The notes beneath the pieces are model-generated. The model had not been told where the DNA came from and made no database searches. It worked only from the letters and a program-made list of their open reading frames with translations. A stretch of 64,000 bases of DNA from Erysipelotrichaceae bacterium (GTDB lineage: Bacteria > Bacillota_I > Bacilli_A > Erysipelotrichales > Erysipelotrichaceae). The translations under genes were made by a program, and so were the position numbers. Location of the stretch: positions 62,001 to 126,000 of the forward strand of contig JAFULQ010000006.1 in NCBI GenBank assembly GCA_017473265.1, given 5' to 3'. This document shows, piece by piece, positions 18,153 to 25,989 of this stretch; the stretch's first letter is position 1; every line of letters begins with the position of its first letter.

Positions 18153-21100
18153 TTATTCTCCTTGTAGTGTTACACAATTATGCACAGTATTTACAATATT
18201 AACTACCAAAGTTGCTTTATTTCCAAACAAATCCAAAACTTGATAATTATTAAATGGAGCCTCATAAATCACAGTATTAGGAATAATATCACCATTTTCT
18301 CTAGCATAATTAATAATTGAATAAATAAATTCTTGTTGTTGTGCAGTCAAATAATTTTCATTCAAATATTCACCAAATTTCTTATTAACCGCTTCCTGTT
18401 CTATACCAACAATAGAACGAATAAAAACAGCTAAATTATCTAATTTAGTAAATTTATAATAGTCTTCCTTACTTCCTGTTTGTACCCATAAAATATTTTC
18501 CAATTCTTCAAAATCTTCATAAGTTAAGGTCTCAAGATTTTTAATCTTTTGAATTGTTTTATTGTGAGAATTTTCCATCAAGTAATCTACCACTTTTTCA
18601 TAGTAGGTTCTAATATCAATCAAACCGGAAAAGTTAGAATCCTTAGTAATGGTTTCATCGTCTGTATTAATAAAGGCTTTTGGATGATCTCCACCAGAAA
18701 TATATTTCATTAATCCTCTGATTGATTTACGATAATATTCCATATCCTCAACAGTAGGATTATTCCATACATTTCCATAACACAATTCATTTAAATCATC
18801 TCGTTTATCATAGATTTCTGAAATATTTGCAATTTGTAGAAGATATTTACAAAGATCTCTAACAACTTGAACTACATTTACTACAGTTTCAATAGAACCT
18901 GTTGTTAAGATTGCATATTCTATTTTTAACATCTTCAAATCAAATGAATATGATAAATAATTATCATGAATATCGCTATCTAATAATGATGTTAAATAAT
19001 ACTTAATTTCTTTCACATTTAGAACAGATAGTGCATCCCAACTGTTTATCGAACAGTATTTATCAACATAACTCATTTTATCTCTAACTGATGTTTTTCC
19101 TGATGAATTTTTAATACTCTCTATTTGTGAATGTAATAATTGTTTTAATTCTTTATAATATTGTTTTTCATAATCAACCACTTGGTGATCTATCTTTTGC
19201 AATTCCAATAACATATCTAATCGCATTTCAAATAGTTTTTGAGTGATAGATTTACCATTTGCACCATCAGAACCATCTGGATGGGTATCAAAATATTCGA
19301 AATTTCCACAATAATCAAATATTAAGAAATAACGTTTGTCATTTCCATCAATCAATCCAGAACATAGTCTTGTTCCTCTACCAATCATTTGAACAAACTT
19401 AATTTTAGATCTTACTTGTTTAAAGAATACTAAATTAAGTACACTTGGAACATCAATTCCAGTATCCAACATATCTACAGACACCGCAATTCTAAAGCCA
19501 TCTTCTGTTTCAAATCTCTCAATTAATCTTTCACTATTTTTTACTTGATTATCAATTAATTGACAATAATCAGGATACTGTGGATACATTTCATTAAATG
19601 TGTCTACAATCAATTTCGCATGCAAATGATTGTACGCAAAAATAATTGATTTACCTAATTTTTGACCACCTTCAATTTTCAAACCCTTTGTCATCAAATC
19701 TTCTAATACTTGTTTACATGTATCTTTGTTATAAATAATTTTAAATAATTTTGAACCATTAATAACTGATTCATCATCATATGATTCTTCAGTAATCAAA
19801 TCTACTTTTTGTTTATCCGCAATTGATAAATCTTTGTATTTAATACCAGATTGAATCAATTTCGTTGTTTTGTTAACAACTTTATACGGCACTAAATATT
19901 TATCTCTAACAGCTTCTTCTAATGAATAAACAAAGTTAGGTTCTCCACTATCACAATTAAAAAGTTCATACGTATTCGCATCCACATCTTCTTTTGGAGT
20001 GGCCGTTAATCCTACTAATAAAGAATCAAAATAACTAAAGATAACCCCATATTTATTAAAAATTGATCTGTGCGCTTCATCTATAATAATTAAATCAAAT
20101 CTACCAATTGTATATTCTAATTTATCTTCTGCATCAATTACATTAATCATCGTTTGATGAGTTGAGAATGTTATTCTAGCATTAGGTTCATTTGCCAATG
20201 ATTTATCAGATAATACGCAATATGTCATATCCGGTAAAAGATTTTTGAAATTCTTAAATGCTTGTCTAACCAAACTTGTTCTATCTGCTAAAAATAGCAC
20301 ATTTTTAATCCAATTATTTCTTGCTAATACATCAACTAAAGAAATTGCAACTCTAGTCTTACCAGTACCAGTTGCCATTACCAATAAACCTTTTCTTTGC
20401 ATACTATTAAAACGTTCACAAATCTTAGTAATCGCTATCTTTTGATATGGTCTATTTGTAATATTATCTTTTATTGAAATATCTGAAATTCGTTTTACAT
20501 CTCTATTATTAATTAATAATTCTAATTCAGAAATTGTATGAAATCCATTTACTACTCTAGCAGGATATTTTCCATCAACAATATACGTAGTGTATCCATT
20601 TGTATAATACAAAATCGGTATATACCCATATACCTTCTCCAAACACTCTCCATATTCTTTCACTTGGAATTGTCCCATACTTGGATCAATACTTGTTTTC
20701 TTTGCTTCTACTACTGCTAAAGGTTTCCCATCACGTCCATATAAAACATAATCACAGAATCCAACACCTGAAACATTTTGAATACCTTTGACAGGAATCT
20801 CACAACAAGCTTTTGCTGGTATAACTGAACCACACTTTACCTTATGACCATTAGAAAGAACATATTCAGAATCAACTGGAACCACTTCCCATCCTGCCTC
20901 TTGTAAGTATGTATCAATATAAACCTTTCTAGTTTCAGCCTCACTCATATGAGCTGGAGTAATAGCACTAATAGTAGCATTGTCTCCATCAACATTGCAT
21001 AATTTATCCTCTAAAAACTTAAGTAAATACTTAATATTATCACATGCAACTTCGGCTTGTTTTCTTTTAATCTTTCTTTCATGCAATGCATTATTTCCTA

Positions 21101-21350
21101 CAATACGAACAAAATGCAAAGAATCTAGTAAAACATCATTATTAAAAAATTGTTTAATTGTATCATTATTGATTAACTCTAACAAAGATGCACTTAGAGG
21201 TTTACGAACACTATAAAAATCAAAAACTAAATCAATAGCTTTTTCTAATACTTGTCTGCAAACGATAACAACATCACTATTGCTTTTATTATCTTTAGCT
21301 AAGTCAAAAATAGATTCCAAAACTTCTATCTTGTTTTTATAGTCACTCAT
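18153..21350 (-). CDS. hsdR: Type I restriction endonuclease HsdR (EcoEI-like)
   Basis: The product has 1065 residues from the ATG at 21348-21350, which follows GAAGGTGAAAAA; an upstream in-frame start lacks a site. Residues 1-115 look like DUF4145. Then a PD-(D/E)xK nuclease centre (CDYVLYGRDGKPLAVVEAKK), an SF2 motor (ATGTGKTRVA, IIIDEAHRS, GLTATP, a DTGIDVPSV motif and QMIGRGTRL) and a C-terminal EcoEI_R_C-like domain. It translocates and cuts unmethylated DNA as part of an R2M2S complex. It is the first gene of the hsd operon; a TATAAT-rich stretch lies just upstream. No disruption is seen. Confidence 0.95.
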   Translation of the reverse strand: MSDYKNKIEVLESIFDLAKDNKSNSDVVIVCRQVLEKAIDLVFDFYSVRKPLSASLLELINNDTIKQFFNNDVLLDSLHFVRIVGNNALHERKIKRKQAEVACDNIKYLLKFLEDKLCNVDGDNATISAITPAHMSEAETRKVYIDTYLQEAGWEVVPVDSEYVLSNGHKVKCGSVIPAKACCEIPVKGIQNVSGVGFCDYVLYGRDGKPLAVVEAKKTSIDPSMGQFQVKEYGECLEKVYGYIPILYYTNGYTTYIVDGKYPARVVNGFHTISELELLINNRDVKRISDISIKDNITNRPYQKIAITKICERFNSMQRKGLLVMATGTGKTRVAISLVDVLARNNWIKNVLFLADRTSLVRQAFKNFKNLLPDMTYCVLSDKSLANEPNARITFSTHQTMINVIDAEDKLEYTIGRFDLIIIDEAHRSIFNKYGVIFSYFDSLLVGLTATPKEDVDANTYELFNCDSGEPNFVYSLEEAVRDKYLVPYKVVNKTTKLIQSGIKYKDLSIADKQKVDLITEESYDDESVINGSKLFKIIYNKDTCKQVLEDLMTKGLKIEGGQKLGKSIIFAYNHLHAKLIVDTFNEMYPQYPDYCQLIDNQVKNSERLIERFETEDGFRIAVSVDMLDTGIDVPSVLNLVFFKQVRSKIKFVQMIGRGTRLCSGLIDGNDKRYFLIFDYCGNFEYFDTHPDGSDGANGKSITQKLFEMRLDMLLELQKIDHQVVDYEKQYYKELKQLLHSQIESIKNSSGKTSVRDKMSYVDKYCSINSWDALSVLNVKEIKYYLTSLLDSDIHDNYLSYSFDLKMLKIEYAILTTGSIETVVNVVQVVRDLCKYLLQIANISEIYDKRDDLNELCYGNVWNNPTVEDMEYYRKSIRGLMKYISGGDHPKAFINTDDETITKDSNFSGLIDIRTYYEKVVDYLMENSHNKTIQKIKNLETLTYEDFEELENILWVQTGSKEDYYKFTKLDNLAVFIRSIVGIEQEAVNKKFGEYLNENYLTAQQQEFIYSIINYARENGDIIPNTVIYEAPFNNYQVLDLFGNKATLVVNIVNTVHNCVTLQGE

Positions 21351-21551
21351 TTTTTCACCTTCATTTACATTGCATATATTATAATTATAAAACATAACAG
21401 TTATTTATAATAGTTTTATTTTTTCACATGCCCATACTACTTTATAATACTTTGGATTATTCCAGATCTCTTTACTCTATTATTCTCCACTATTCTTATT
21501 CCCACAAAACTATGCTAAAATACATATATAAACATAGAAAGGACATACACT

Positions 21552-21770
21552 ATGAACAATCAACCAAACAAAGAAACAATCATTAATGAAATCAAAGAAG
21601 AAATGAACGAACTAAAACAAGAAGTACAAGAAACTATCCAAGAACTAAAAGAACAACCACTTCTAGACAAAATCAAACAAGAAGGAAAAGAATTATTACA
21701 AGAAATGTTAGACGACTTCAAAGATGTAAAAGAAGAAGTCAAAGAAGTGATTAACGATTTAAAAGACTAG
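21552..21770 (+). CDS. Small charged coiled-coil protein, 72 aa
   Basis: The protein is almost entirely charged and helical, with heptad-like repeats such as EIKEEMNELKQEVQETIQEL, and no signal peptide or cysteines. The ATG at 21552 follows AGAAAGGACATACACT, a good ribosome site, and a hairpin terminator overlaps the stop, so this is a genuine independent gene. It is divergent from hsdR. I do not recognise a family; it could be a small structural or chaperone-like peptide. Confidence 0.75.
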   Translation: MNNQPNKETIINEIKEEMNELKQEVQETIQELKEQPLLDKIKQEGKELLQEMLDDFKDVKEEVKEVINDLKD

Positions 21771-21793
21771 TAGGTAACACACCTACTTTTTTT
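21770..21793 (+). terminator. Terminator of the 72-aa gene
   Basis: Stem GTAGGT / ACCTAC with loop AACAC, followed by seven T residues. The stem begins at the last base of the stop codon. Confidence 0.9.
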
Positions 21794-21829
21794 AACAACA
21801 AAAAACTACTTATCCTAAGACAAGTAGCT

Positions 21830-22093
21830 CTATTTATACACATCTTTTCTATGACCAACATCAATAATTAAAATAGTTAATACAAAATCATTAATTTCCG
21901 CAAACAATCGATAATCGCCAACACGATATCTCCAAATTCCTTTAAGATTACCCGTTAATGCTTTACCATGAACTCTAGGATCATCACAATCAACCAAATT
22001 CTTAACAATCCAATTCTTAAGTAAACGCACCGTTTGTTTATCTAATTTCTTTAATTGTTTGATTGCAAAATCTGTAAATTTAACTTGATACAC
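21830..22093 (-). CDS. RelE/ParE-type toxin
   Basis: The product has 87 residues and the RelE/ParE fold pattern: VKFTDFAIKQLKKLDKQT at the start, a central GNLKGIWRYRVGDYRLFAEI with the conserved basic and tyrosine residues, and a terminal VGHRKDVY. RelE-type toxins cut mRNA on the ribosome. It starts 4 bases after the antitoxin stop, the usual antitoxin-first order. No disruption is visible, so the pair is probably active. Confidence 0.92.
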   Translation of the reverse strand: MYQVKFTDFAIKQLKKLDKQTVRLLKNWIVKNLVDCDDPRVHGKALTGNLKGIWRYRVGDYRLFAEINDFVLTILIIDVGHRKDVYK

Positions 22094-22097
22094 AACA

Positions 22098-22322
22098 TCA
22101 AACCTCTAACATATTCCACACATCCGTATGATCATATGCATGTTCTTCTTTTGATTTTTTCAATGCATGAAGAATTCTATCCTCATCCATTTTCAAATCA
22201 TCTTCAATCCTATCCAAAATAGACTCACGAACAAACTGAGACAAATTCAAATGATTCATCTTCACATACTCATGCAACTGCTTTGCTTCCTCTTCAGACA
22301 TTCTAAAAGAAATAGTAGGCAT
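22098..22322 (-). CDS. RelB-like ribbon-helix-helix antitoxin
   Basis: The product has 74 residues from the ATG at 22320-22322, which has AAAGGAG 9 bases upstream; an in-frame upstream ATG lacks such a site. The N-terminus MPTISFRMSEEEAKQLHEYV and NLSQFVRESI form a ribbon-helix-helix DNA-binding domain, and the acidic tail should wrap the toxin. It should repress its own operon through the palindrome at 22339-22356. Confidence 0.9.
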   Translation of the reverse strand: MPTISFRMSEEEAKQLHEYVKMNHLNLSQFVRESILDRIEDDLKMDEDRILHALKKSKEEHAYDHTDVWNMLEV

Positions 22323-22338
22323 ATTCTTCGCTCCTTTA

Positions 22339-22356
22339 TGTATTACTTGTAATACA
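22339..22356. promoter_or_regulatory. Palindromic operator of the RelBE-type operon
   Basis: TGTATTAC-TT-GTAATACA is a perfect inverted repeat 16 bases upstream of the antitoxin ATG. Autoregulation by the antitoxin at such sites is usual for this family. Confidence 0.7.
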
Positions 22357-22400
22357 ATTTCATTATACATAACACTCCTCCTTTATTCAATAACTCCTAC

Positions 22401-22440
22401 ACTTATATATACGCCAACTTTTATAAAAACTCCTGCCCAA
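22401..22440 (-). repeat. Dispersed repeat, copy 1
   Basis: This is one of three copies of a roughly 40-base element. On the minus strand the core reads GGCAGGAGTTTTTATAAAAG then TTGGCGTATATATAAGT. It sits upstream of the antitoxin gene. Other copies are at 24607-24644 and 43821-43857. Confidence 0.55.
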
Positions 22441-22450
22441 ACACTAAAAA

Positions 22451-22470
22451 AGGACCATATACATGATCCT
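22451..22470 (-). terminator. Terminator of the XRE regulator gene
   Basis: On the minus strand AGGATCAT / ATGGTCCT pairs (one G-U) around a 4-base loop and is followed by six T residues. Confidence 0.8.
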
Positions 22471-22477
22471 AAATTTA

Positions 22478-23326
22478 CTAATGAAAATATAACTTTACTT
22501 GTTCTTCTATTTCTAATTTCATCCTTTCATAAGTACCATCATAATGAAAATGCTCCATGTCATTTCTAACCTGCTTTGGAAACAATTCTTCCATATCAAT
22601 TGGATAATAGATTCCATCTCGAGGATAATCACTAGCCAATACAAGATAATTCTCATTCACAATAAAACGATGCGGAATACTATATGCACTATTCAATTTA
22701 ATTTCATTATTATCTAAATAATAATTCTCCAATACTACCCAAGCATACACATAATATCGATCCTCTTTCTCTTCAATTAAATAGGTATGCATACTCACAA
22801 AACTATGCTCATTCTCATATTTCTTACTCAATGATTCTTCATTAAGCACATAATCCTTAATAGCCAAAGTAAGATACTCATCATTCAAATTTACAGGAGG
22901 AAAATAATCAATTCCCCAAGTACTAAATACCACCGGCTGATTATGATTCATACGATTCACATCAACTACAAACAAACAGAAACCTATTAGTAAAATCATA
23001 CCGATTGCGACTATAACTCTACGAAATACCTTCTTATTCTTTTGAATATGTAAATTCGAATACTTAATGGTTTCAACCACATTCTCTTCTAATTTTTGTT
23101 GATACAACTCTTCAGATAATCTTTCACCACTTAACAACTCATTCACTGAAACACCCAAAGCCTCACTAAGCGGCAACAACATCCCTAACTCAGGTAAGCC
23201 TCTACCATTTTCCCATTTACTAATCGCACGATCTGTAATTTGTAAGATTTGTGCTAACTCCTTTTGCGTTAACCCCTTTTCTTTTCGTAATAACGCAATA
23301 AACTTACCAATCTTTTCTTGATTCAT
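22478..23326 (-). CDS. Membrane-anchored XRE-family transcriptional regulator
   Basis: The product has 282 residues from the ATG at 23324-23326, preceded by GGGTGAG; an in-frame ATG three codons earlier touches the same site and is less likely. Residues 1-65 are a Cro/cI helix-turn-helix (KGLTQKELAQILQITDRAIS, KWENGRGLPEL). A single membrane segment (RVIVAIGMILLIGFCLFVVD) lies near residues 105-124, followed by an outward-facing domain of about 155 residues with no known match. This layout suggests a one-component surface sensor. A TGTACA-N6-TGTACA dyad lies in the upstream region. Confidence 0.85.
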   Translation of the reverse strand: MNQEKIGKFIALLRKEKGLTQKELAQILQITDRAISKWENGRGLPELGMLLPLSEALGVSVNELLSGERLSEELYQQKLEENVVETIKYSNLHIQKNKKVFRRVIVAIGMILLIGFCLFVVDVNRMNHNQPVVFSTWGIDYFPPVNLNDEYLTLAIKDYVLNEESLSKKYENEHSFVSMHTYLIEEKEDRYYVYAWVVLENYYLDNNEIKLNSAYSIPHRFIVNENYLVLASDYPRDGIYYPIDMEELFPKQVRNDMEHFHYDGTYERMKLEIEEQVKLYFH

Positions 23327-23401
23327 ACATCTCACCCACTTACATATTACACGATACTTTCCAAAGATACACCAAACGAACCGTAGAATTGTAAATATTA
23401 T

Positions 23402-23419
23402 TGTACAAAAATATGTACA
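23402..23419. promoter_or_regulatory. TGTACA-N6-TGTACA operator between XRE gene and small peptide gene
   Basis: TGTACA, AAAATA, TGTACA. The spacing equals that of the dyads at 13264-13281 (mcrB) and 32532-32549 (WYL). It lies 76 bases upstream of the XRE start and 18 bases upstream of the -35 of the small peptide gene. Confidence 0.55.
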
Positions 23420-23436
23420 CCACTACTTCACTTGAA

Positions 23437-23465
23437 TTAACAATACTATTAATTGGTTCTATACT
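23437..23465 (+). promoter_or_regulatory. Promoter of the 30-aa peptide gene
   Basis: TTAACA, 17 bases, TATACT: each box one mismatch from consensus, 28 bases before the ATG. Confidence 0.6.
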
Positions 23466-23492
23466 GTAATCGTAAAGAAACGAGGACTACCT

Positions 23493-23585
23493 ATGAATGG
23501 CTATGGTAAAATATTTATATTACTTGCATTATATATTATCTTTTTTCCAATCATAATTATTCTTCAACTATGTAAAAACTCTTAA
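23493..23585 (+). CDS. Small hydrophobic membrane peptide, 30 aa
   Basis: ATG at 23493-23495 opens a 30-codon frame ending TAA at 23583-23585. The peptide starts MNGYGK, is followed by a strongly hydrophobic segment IFILLALYIIFFPIIIIL, and ends QLCKNS. It has a good promoter 28 bases upstream and a GAGG site. The stop is 2 bases from the stop of the convergent ORF6N gene. Size and composition are those of type I toxin peptides or small membrane regulators, but there is no family match I can claim. It is below most gene-finder limits. Confidence 0.55.
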   Translation: MNGYGKIFILLALYIIFFPIIIILQLCKNS

Positions 23586-23587
23586 CA

Positions 23588-24592
23588 TTATTTCAACAGC
23601 AACAAAGGATTCAACAACAATTCTTGAATCATATTTTGAAAATTAGAAATATCTTGTACTTTCGCAATAGATGTAATCTTATTTCCAACATCTTTACTAG
23701 AAGCTCCACAATGATAAATCACTTCATCTGTTGTACCATAATCTAAAATAATATATCGGTCATGATACTTATTATTCGTAGTTTGAAAGCCAATATTCAC
23801 ATTAGGATATTGGCTTTTAAAATCATTAAATTCAACCATAGTTAAACCTTTACCTACATTATCAGAAAAAATAATTATCATTATAGAAGACACTATATTC
23901 TTTAAATGCACCAGTGTTCTTACACCAATATAATTATCAATGATATATATAGACTTTTTAGCCAAACCATAGATTTTCTCATATACTAAATCTGCAGAAA
24001 ACCTTTCACCATTAAGCAATAAATATTCATTCGTTTTAGTTGAACTAATAAACTCTTCCATAACTTCATCTAAATAGCTTTTGGTAACCATTTCTTTCTC
24101 ATGTTTTTGAACAACATTAGCAATATCATTCACCTGCATAGACAATCGCAAATAATCTTGATTCGTAATCATATTACGATTTTCAACTAAATAATGACGC
24201 ATCTCTTTAAAAGTTCGAATAATTAAAATGCTTTGTTTAACAGCTATATCACTTTTTAAAACTGTCGCTAGCATATAAACACCTTGTTCCGTAAAGACAT
24301 AAGGCAAGTATCTTCTTCCTCCATCCTGACCGCTAAATAACGAATTATCTTGTGAGGTCACAAATTGTGACCTCACAGTAATAAGTTCCTCCATATTCAA
24401 TTGAAACATAAAATCTTCAGGAAATCTTTCCATATTTCTTTTTACTTGCTGATTAAACTTCTTAGTCTCATAGCCATACAATAGTGCCAAATCACTATCC
24501 AGCATTACTTGAACACCACGAATTGTATAAATCTTTTTCACTATACCTTCCTTATTATTAATAATTTCATCTTTTAAGTCGATGTTTTCCAT
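23588..24592 (-). CDS. ORF6N-domain protein with PLD-like C-terminus
   Basis: The product has 334 residues. Residues about 17-130 form an ORF6N domain (IRGVQVMLDSDLALLYGYET, VKRNMERFPEDFMFQL, YVFTEQGVYML), a DNA-binding domain common in phages and their relatives. The C-terminal third has KYHDRYIILDYG followed by HCGASSKDVG, which resembles half of a phospholipase D-like site (H-x-D/K and GxxS). A long perfect palindrome is embedded in the codons for TVRSQFVTSQ, and a related one lies upstream of the ATG. It overlaps no other gene and is convergent with the small peptide gene. Confidence 0.88.
   Translation of the reverse strand: MENIDLKDEIINNKEGIVKKIYTIRGVQVMLDSDLALLYGYETKKFNQQVKRNMERFPEDFMFQLNMEELITVRSQFVTSQDNSLFSGQDGGRRYLPYVFTEQGVYMLATVLKSDIAVKQSILIIRTFKEMRHYLVENRNMITNQDYLRLSMQVNDIANVVQKHEKEMVTKSYLDEVMEEFISSTKTNEYLLLNGERFSADLVYEKIYGLAKKSIYIIDNYIGVRTLVHLKNIVSSIMIIIFSDNVGKGLTMVEFNDFKSQYPNVNIGFQTTNNKYHDRYIILDYGTTDEVIYHCGASSKDVGNKITSIAKVQDISNFQNMIQELLLNPLLLLK
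24351..24377. promoter_or_regulatory. 27-base perfect palindrome inside the ORF6N gene
   Basis: Arms TGTGAGGTCACAA and TTGTGACCTCACA are exact inverse complements around a single central base. Core GAGGTCA...TGACCTC is shared in part with 24660-24685. Confidence 0.6.
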
Positions 24593-24606
24593 ATAAATCC
24601 ACCTCT

Positions 24607-24644
24607 ACTTATATATACGTCAACTTTTTCAGAAATTCCTACCA
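24607..24644 (-). repeat. Dispersed repeat, copy 2
   Basis: On the minus strand: GGTAGGAATTTCTGAAAAAG then TTGACGTATATATAAGT, directly ahead of the ORF6N start. See 22401-22440 and 43821-43857. Confidence 0.55.
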
Positions 24645-24659
24645 TTTCATATACTATTT

Positions 24660-24685
24660 TTTGAGGTCAAAATTTTAACCTCAAA
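24660..24685. promoter_or_regulatory. 26-base near-perfect palindrome upstream of the ORF6N gene
   Basis: Arms TTTGAGGTCAAAA and TTTTAACCTCAAA pair at 12 of 13 positions. The GAGGTCA half matches the palindrome inside the gene. It lies 68 bases before the ATG and after the terminator of the preceding gene, so an operator is likelier than a terminator. Confidence 0.5.
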
Positions 24686-24723
24686 TATTTCCTTCTGTAA
24701 TCCTTTAATAAAACACAAAAAAA

Positions 24724-24740
24724 GATCACTACACGTGATC
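24724..24740 (-). terminator. Terminator of the 105-aa membrane protein gene
   Basis: Stem GATCAC / GTGATC with loop TACAC, then a seven-T run on the minus strand; it overlaps the stop region. Confidence 0.85.
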
Positions 24741-25046
24741 CTTATTACTCTTCCTATTTTTAAATGCTCCTACTACCGTTTGACTAATCAAACACAATCC
24801 ATTAATAACAATAGAAGCCATTGTACAACCCCATAACATCTTACTCATAGTAGGCATAACATCTTCTAATGCTCCCCAGTTTTGTTCAACTACCCATTTA
24901 GCTTCAGCACTATAACAAGCACATAGTGTACAACAAGTGAATGCCATACTAATAAATCCTACAATTAGTACTTTCTTACCCTTAAATGTTAATACGACAT
25001 TTAATATTGCAAATAGAATTGCTAATATACCAAAGACAAACCACAT
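24729..25046 (-). CDS. Small membrane protein, 105 aa
   Basis: ATG at 25044-25046 follows ACGGAGGTAGTGTGT; a GTG two codons earlier is possible but badly spaced. Three hydrophobic segments are visible (FGILAILFAILNVVL, VGFISMAFTCCTLCACYS, CTMASIVINGLCLIS), with a polar KNRKSNKDHV tail inside the cell. No family is recognised. It has its own terminator and is separate from the FabG-like gene upstream. Confidence 0.75.
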   Translation of the reverse strand: MWFVFGILAILFAILNVVLTFKGKKVLIVGFISMAFTCCTLCACYSAEAKWVVEQNWGALEDVMPTMSKMLWGCTMASIVINGLCLISQTVVGAFKNRKSNKDHV

Positions 25047-25097
25047 ACACACTACCTCCGTACTATATATGTATTATAACATTTGTTACATAAAAAA

Positions 25098-25117
25098 AGA
25101 GTAACAATTGTTACTCT
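25098..25117 (-). terminator. Terminator of the FabG-like gene
   Basis: AGAGTAACAA / TTGTTACTCT is a perfect 20-base inverted repeat followed by seven T residues on the minus strand; it covers the stop codon. Confidence 0.88.
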
Positions 25118-25862
25118 AGGTTCTAGCCATACCATCTACACTTAAGACAACTCCTGTAATATAACTAGCTTCATCCGAAGCAAGGAAAACAAATGCATTC
25201 GCAATATCTTCTGGTTGACCTAAACGTCTTAATGGAATTGTATTAATAAGTGGTTCAATCACTTCCTTAGGTACTGCTTTCATCATATCTGTTTCCGTAA
25301 TACCAGGAGCCACCGCATTCACACGAATCCCCTTAGGACCAAGTTCTCTAGCCAATGATACTGTTAAACCATTTACCGCAAACTTACTTGCAGGATATGC
25401 AAACCCACTTGGTTGACCAGAAATACTTACCATACTACTAGTAGAAAGAATAACCCCACTACCTTTAGCAACCATACATTCACTAGCTACTCGAGTCGCA
25501 TTAAATACACCCTTCACATTTAAATCCATCACTTTATCATAAGTATCTTCCGTATACTCCATAAACGGTGTTCTTTCCGATACCCCAGCATTATTCACCA
25601 AAATATCAATACAACCAAACTCTTTGATTGCCTTTTTAAACTCTTCACGCACCGAATCTAAACTTGCTAGATTGGGACTAATACCACCCACAATAGCATC
25701 CGGATACTTTTCTTTCAATTGTTTCACCGCTCTATCTGCACTTTCTTGTGTACTAGCTGTAATAATAACACGCGCACCCTCTTCTAAAAATCTATCTGCA
25801 GTGGCATATCCAATACCACGACTTCCACCTGTAATAATTGCCACTTTATTCTTCAATCTCAT
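25116..25862 (-). CDS. FabG-like short-chain dehydrogenase/reductase
   Basis: The product has 248 residues of the classical SDR type: cofactor loop GGSRGIG at 12-18, NNAG at about 87-90, catalytic Ser in STSSMVS, and YPASK at about 155-159. The closing SYITGVVLSVDGMA is the usual SDR end. Such enzymes reduce 3-oxoacyl or other carbonyl substrates with NAD(P)H; the substrate cannot be read from the sequence. Its start is followed upstream by CGACCTCC complement (GGAGGTCG), a strong ribosome site. It is divergent from the nuclease-helicase gene. Confidence 0.92.
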   Translation of the reverse strand: MRLKNKVAIITGGSRGIGYATADRFLEEGARVIITASTQESADRAVKQLKEKYPDAIVGGISPNLASLDSVREEFKKAIKEFGCIDILVNNAGVSERTPFMEYTEDTYDKVMDLNVKGVFNATRVASECMVAKGSGVILSTSSMVSISGQPSGFAYPASKFAVNGLTVSLARELGPKGIRVNAVAPGITETDMMKAVPKEVIEPLINTIPLRRLGQPEDIANAFVFLASDEASYITGVVLSVDGMART

Positions 25863-25989
25863 AACGCGACCTCCTTTATCTGTATCTATAGTATACCTTA
25901 AAACAGTCTCTACACCTATTTATTTGCCCTAATTAATTTTACAAATAAAGAATATATATTAAAATAAAAGTAAACATGGGAGGTACTAT

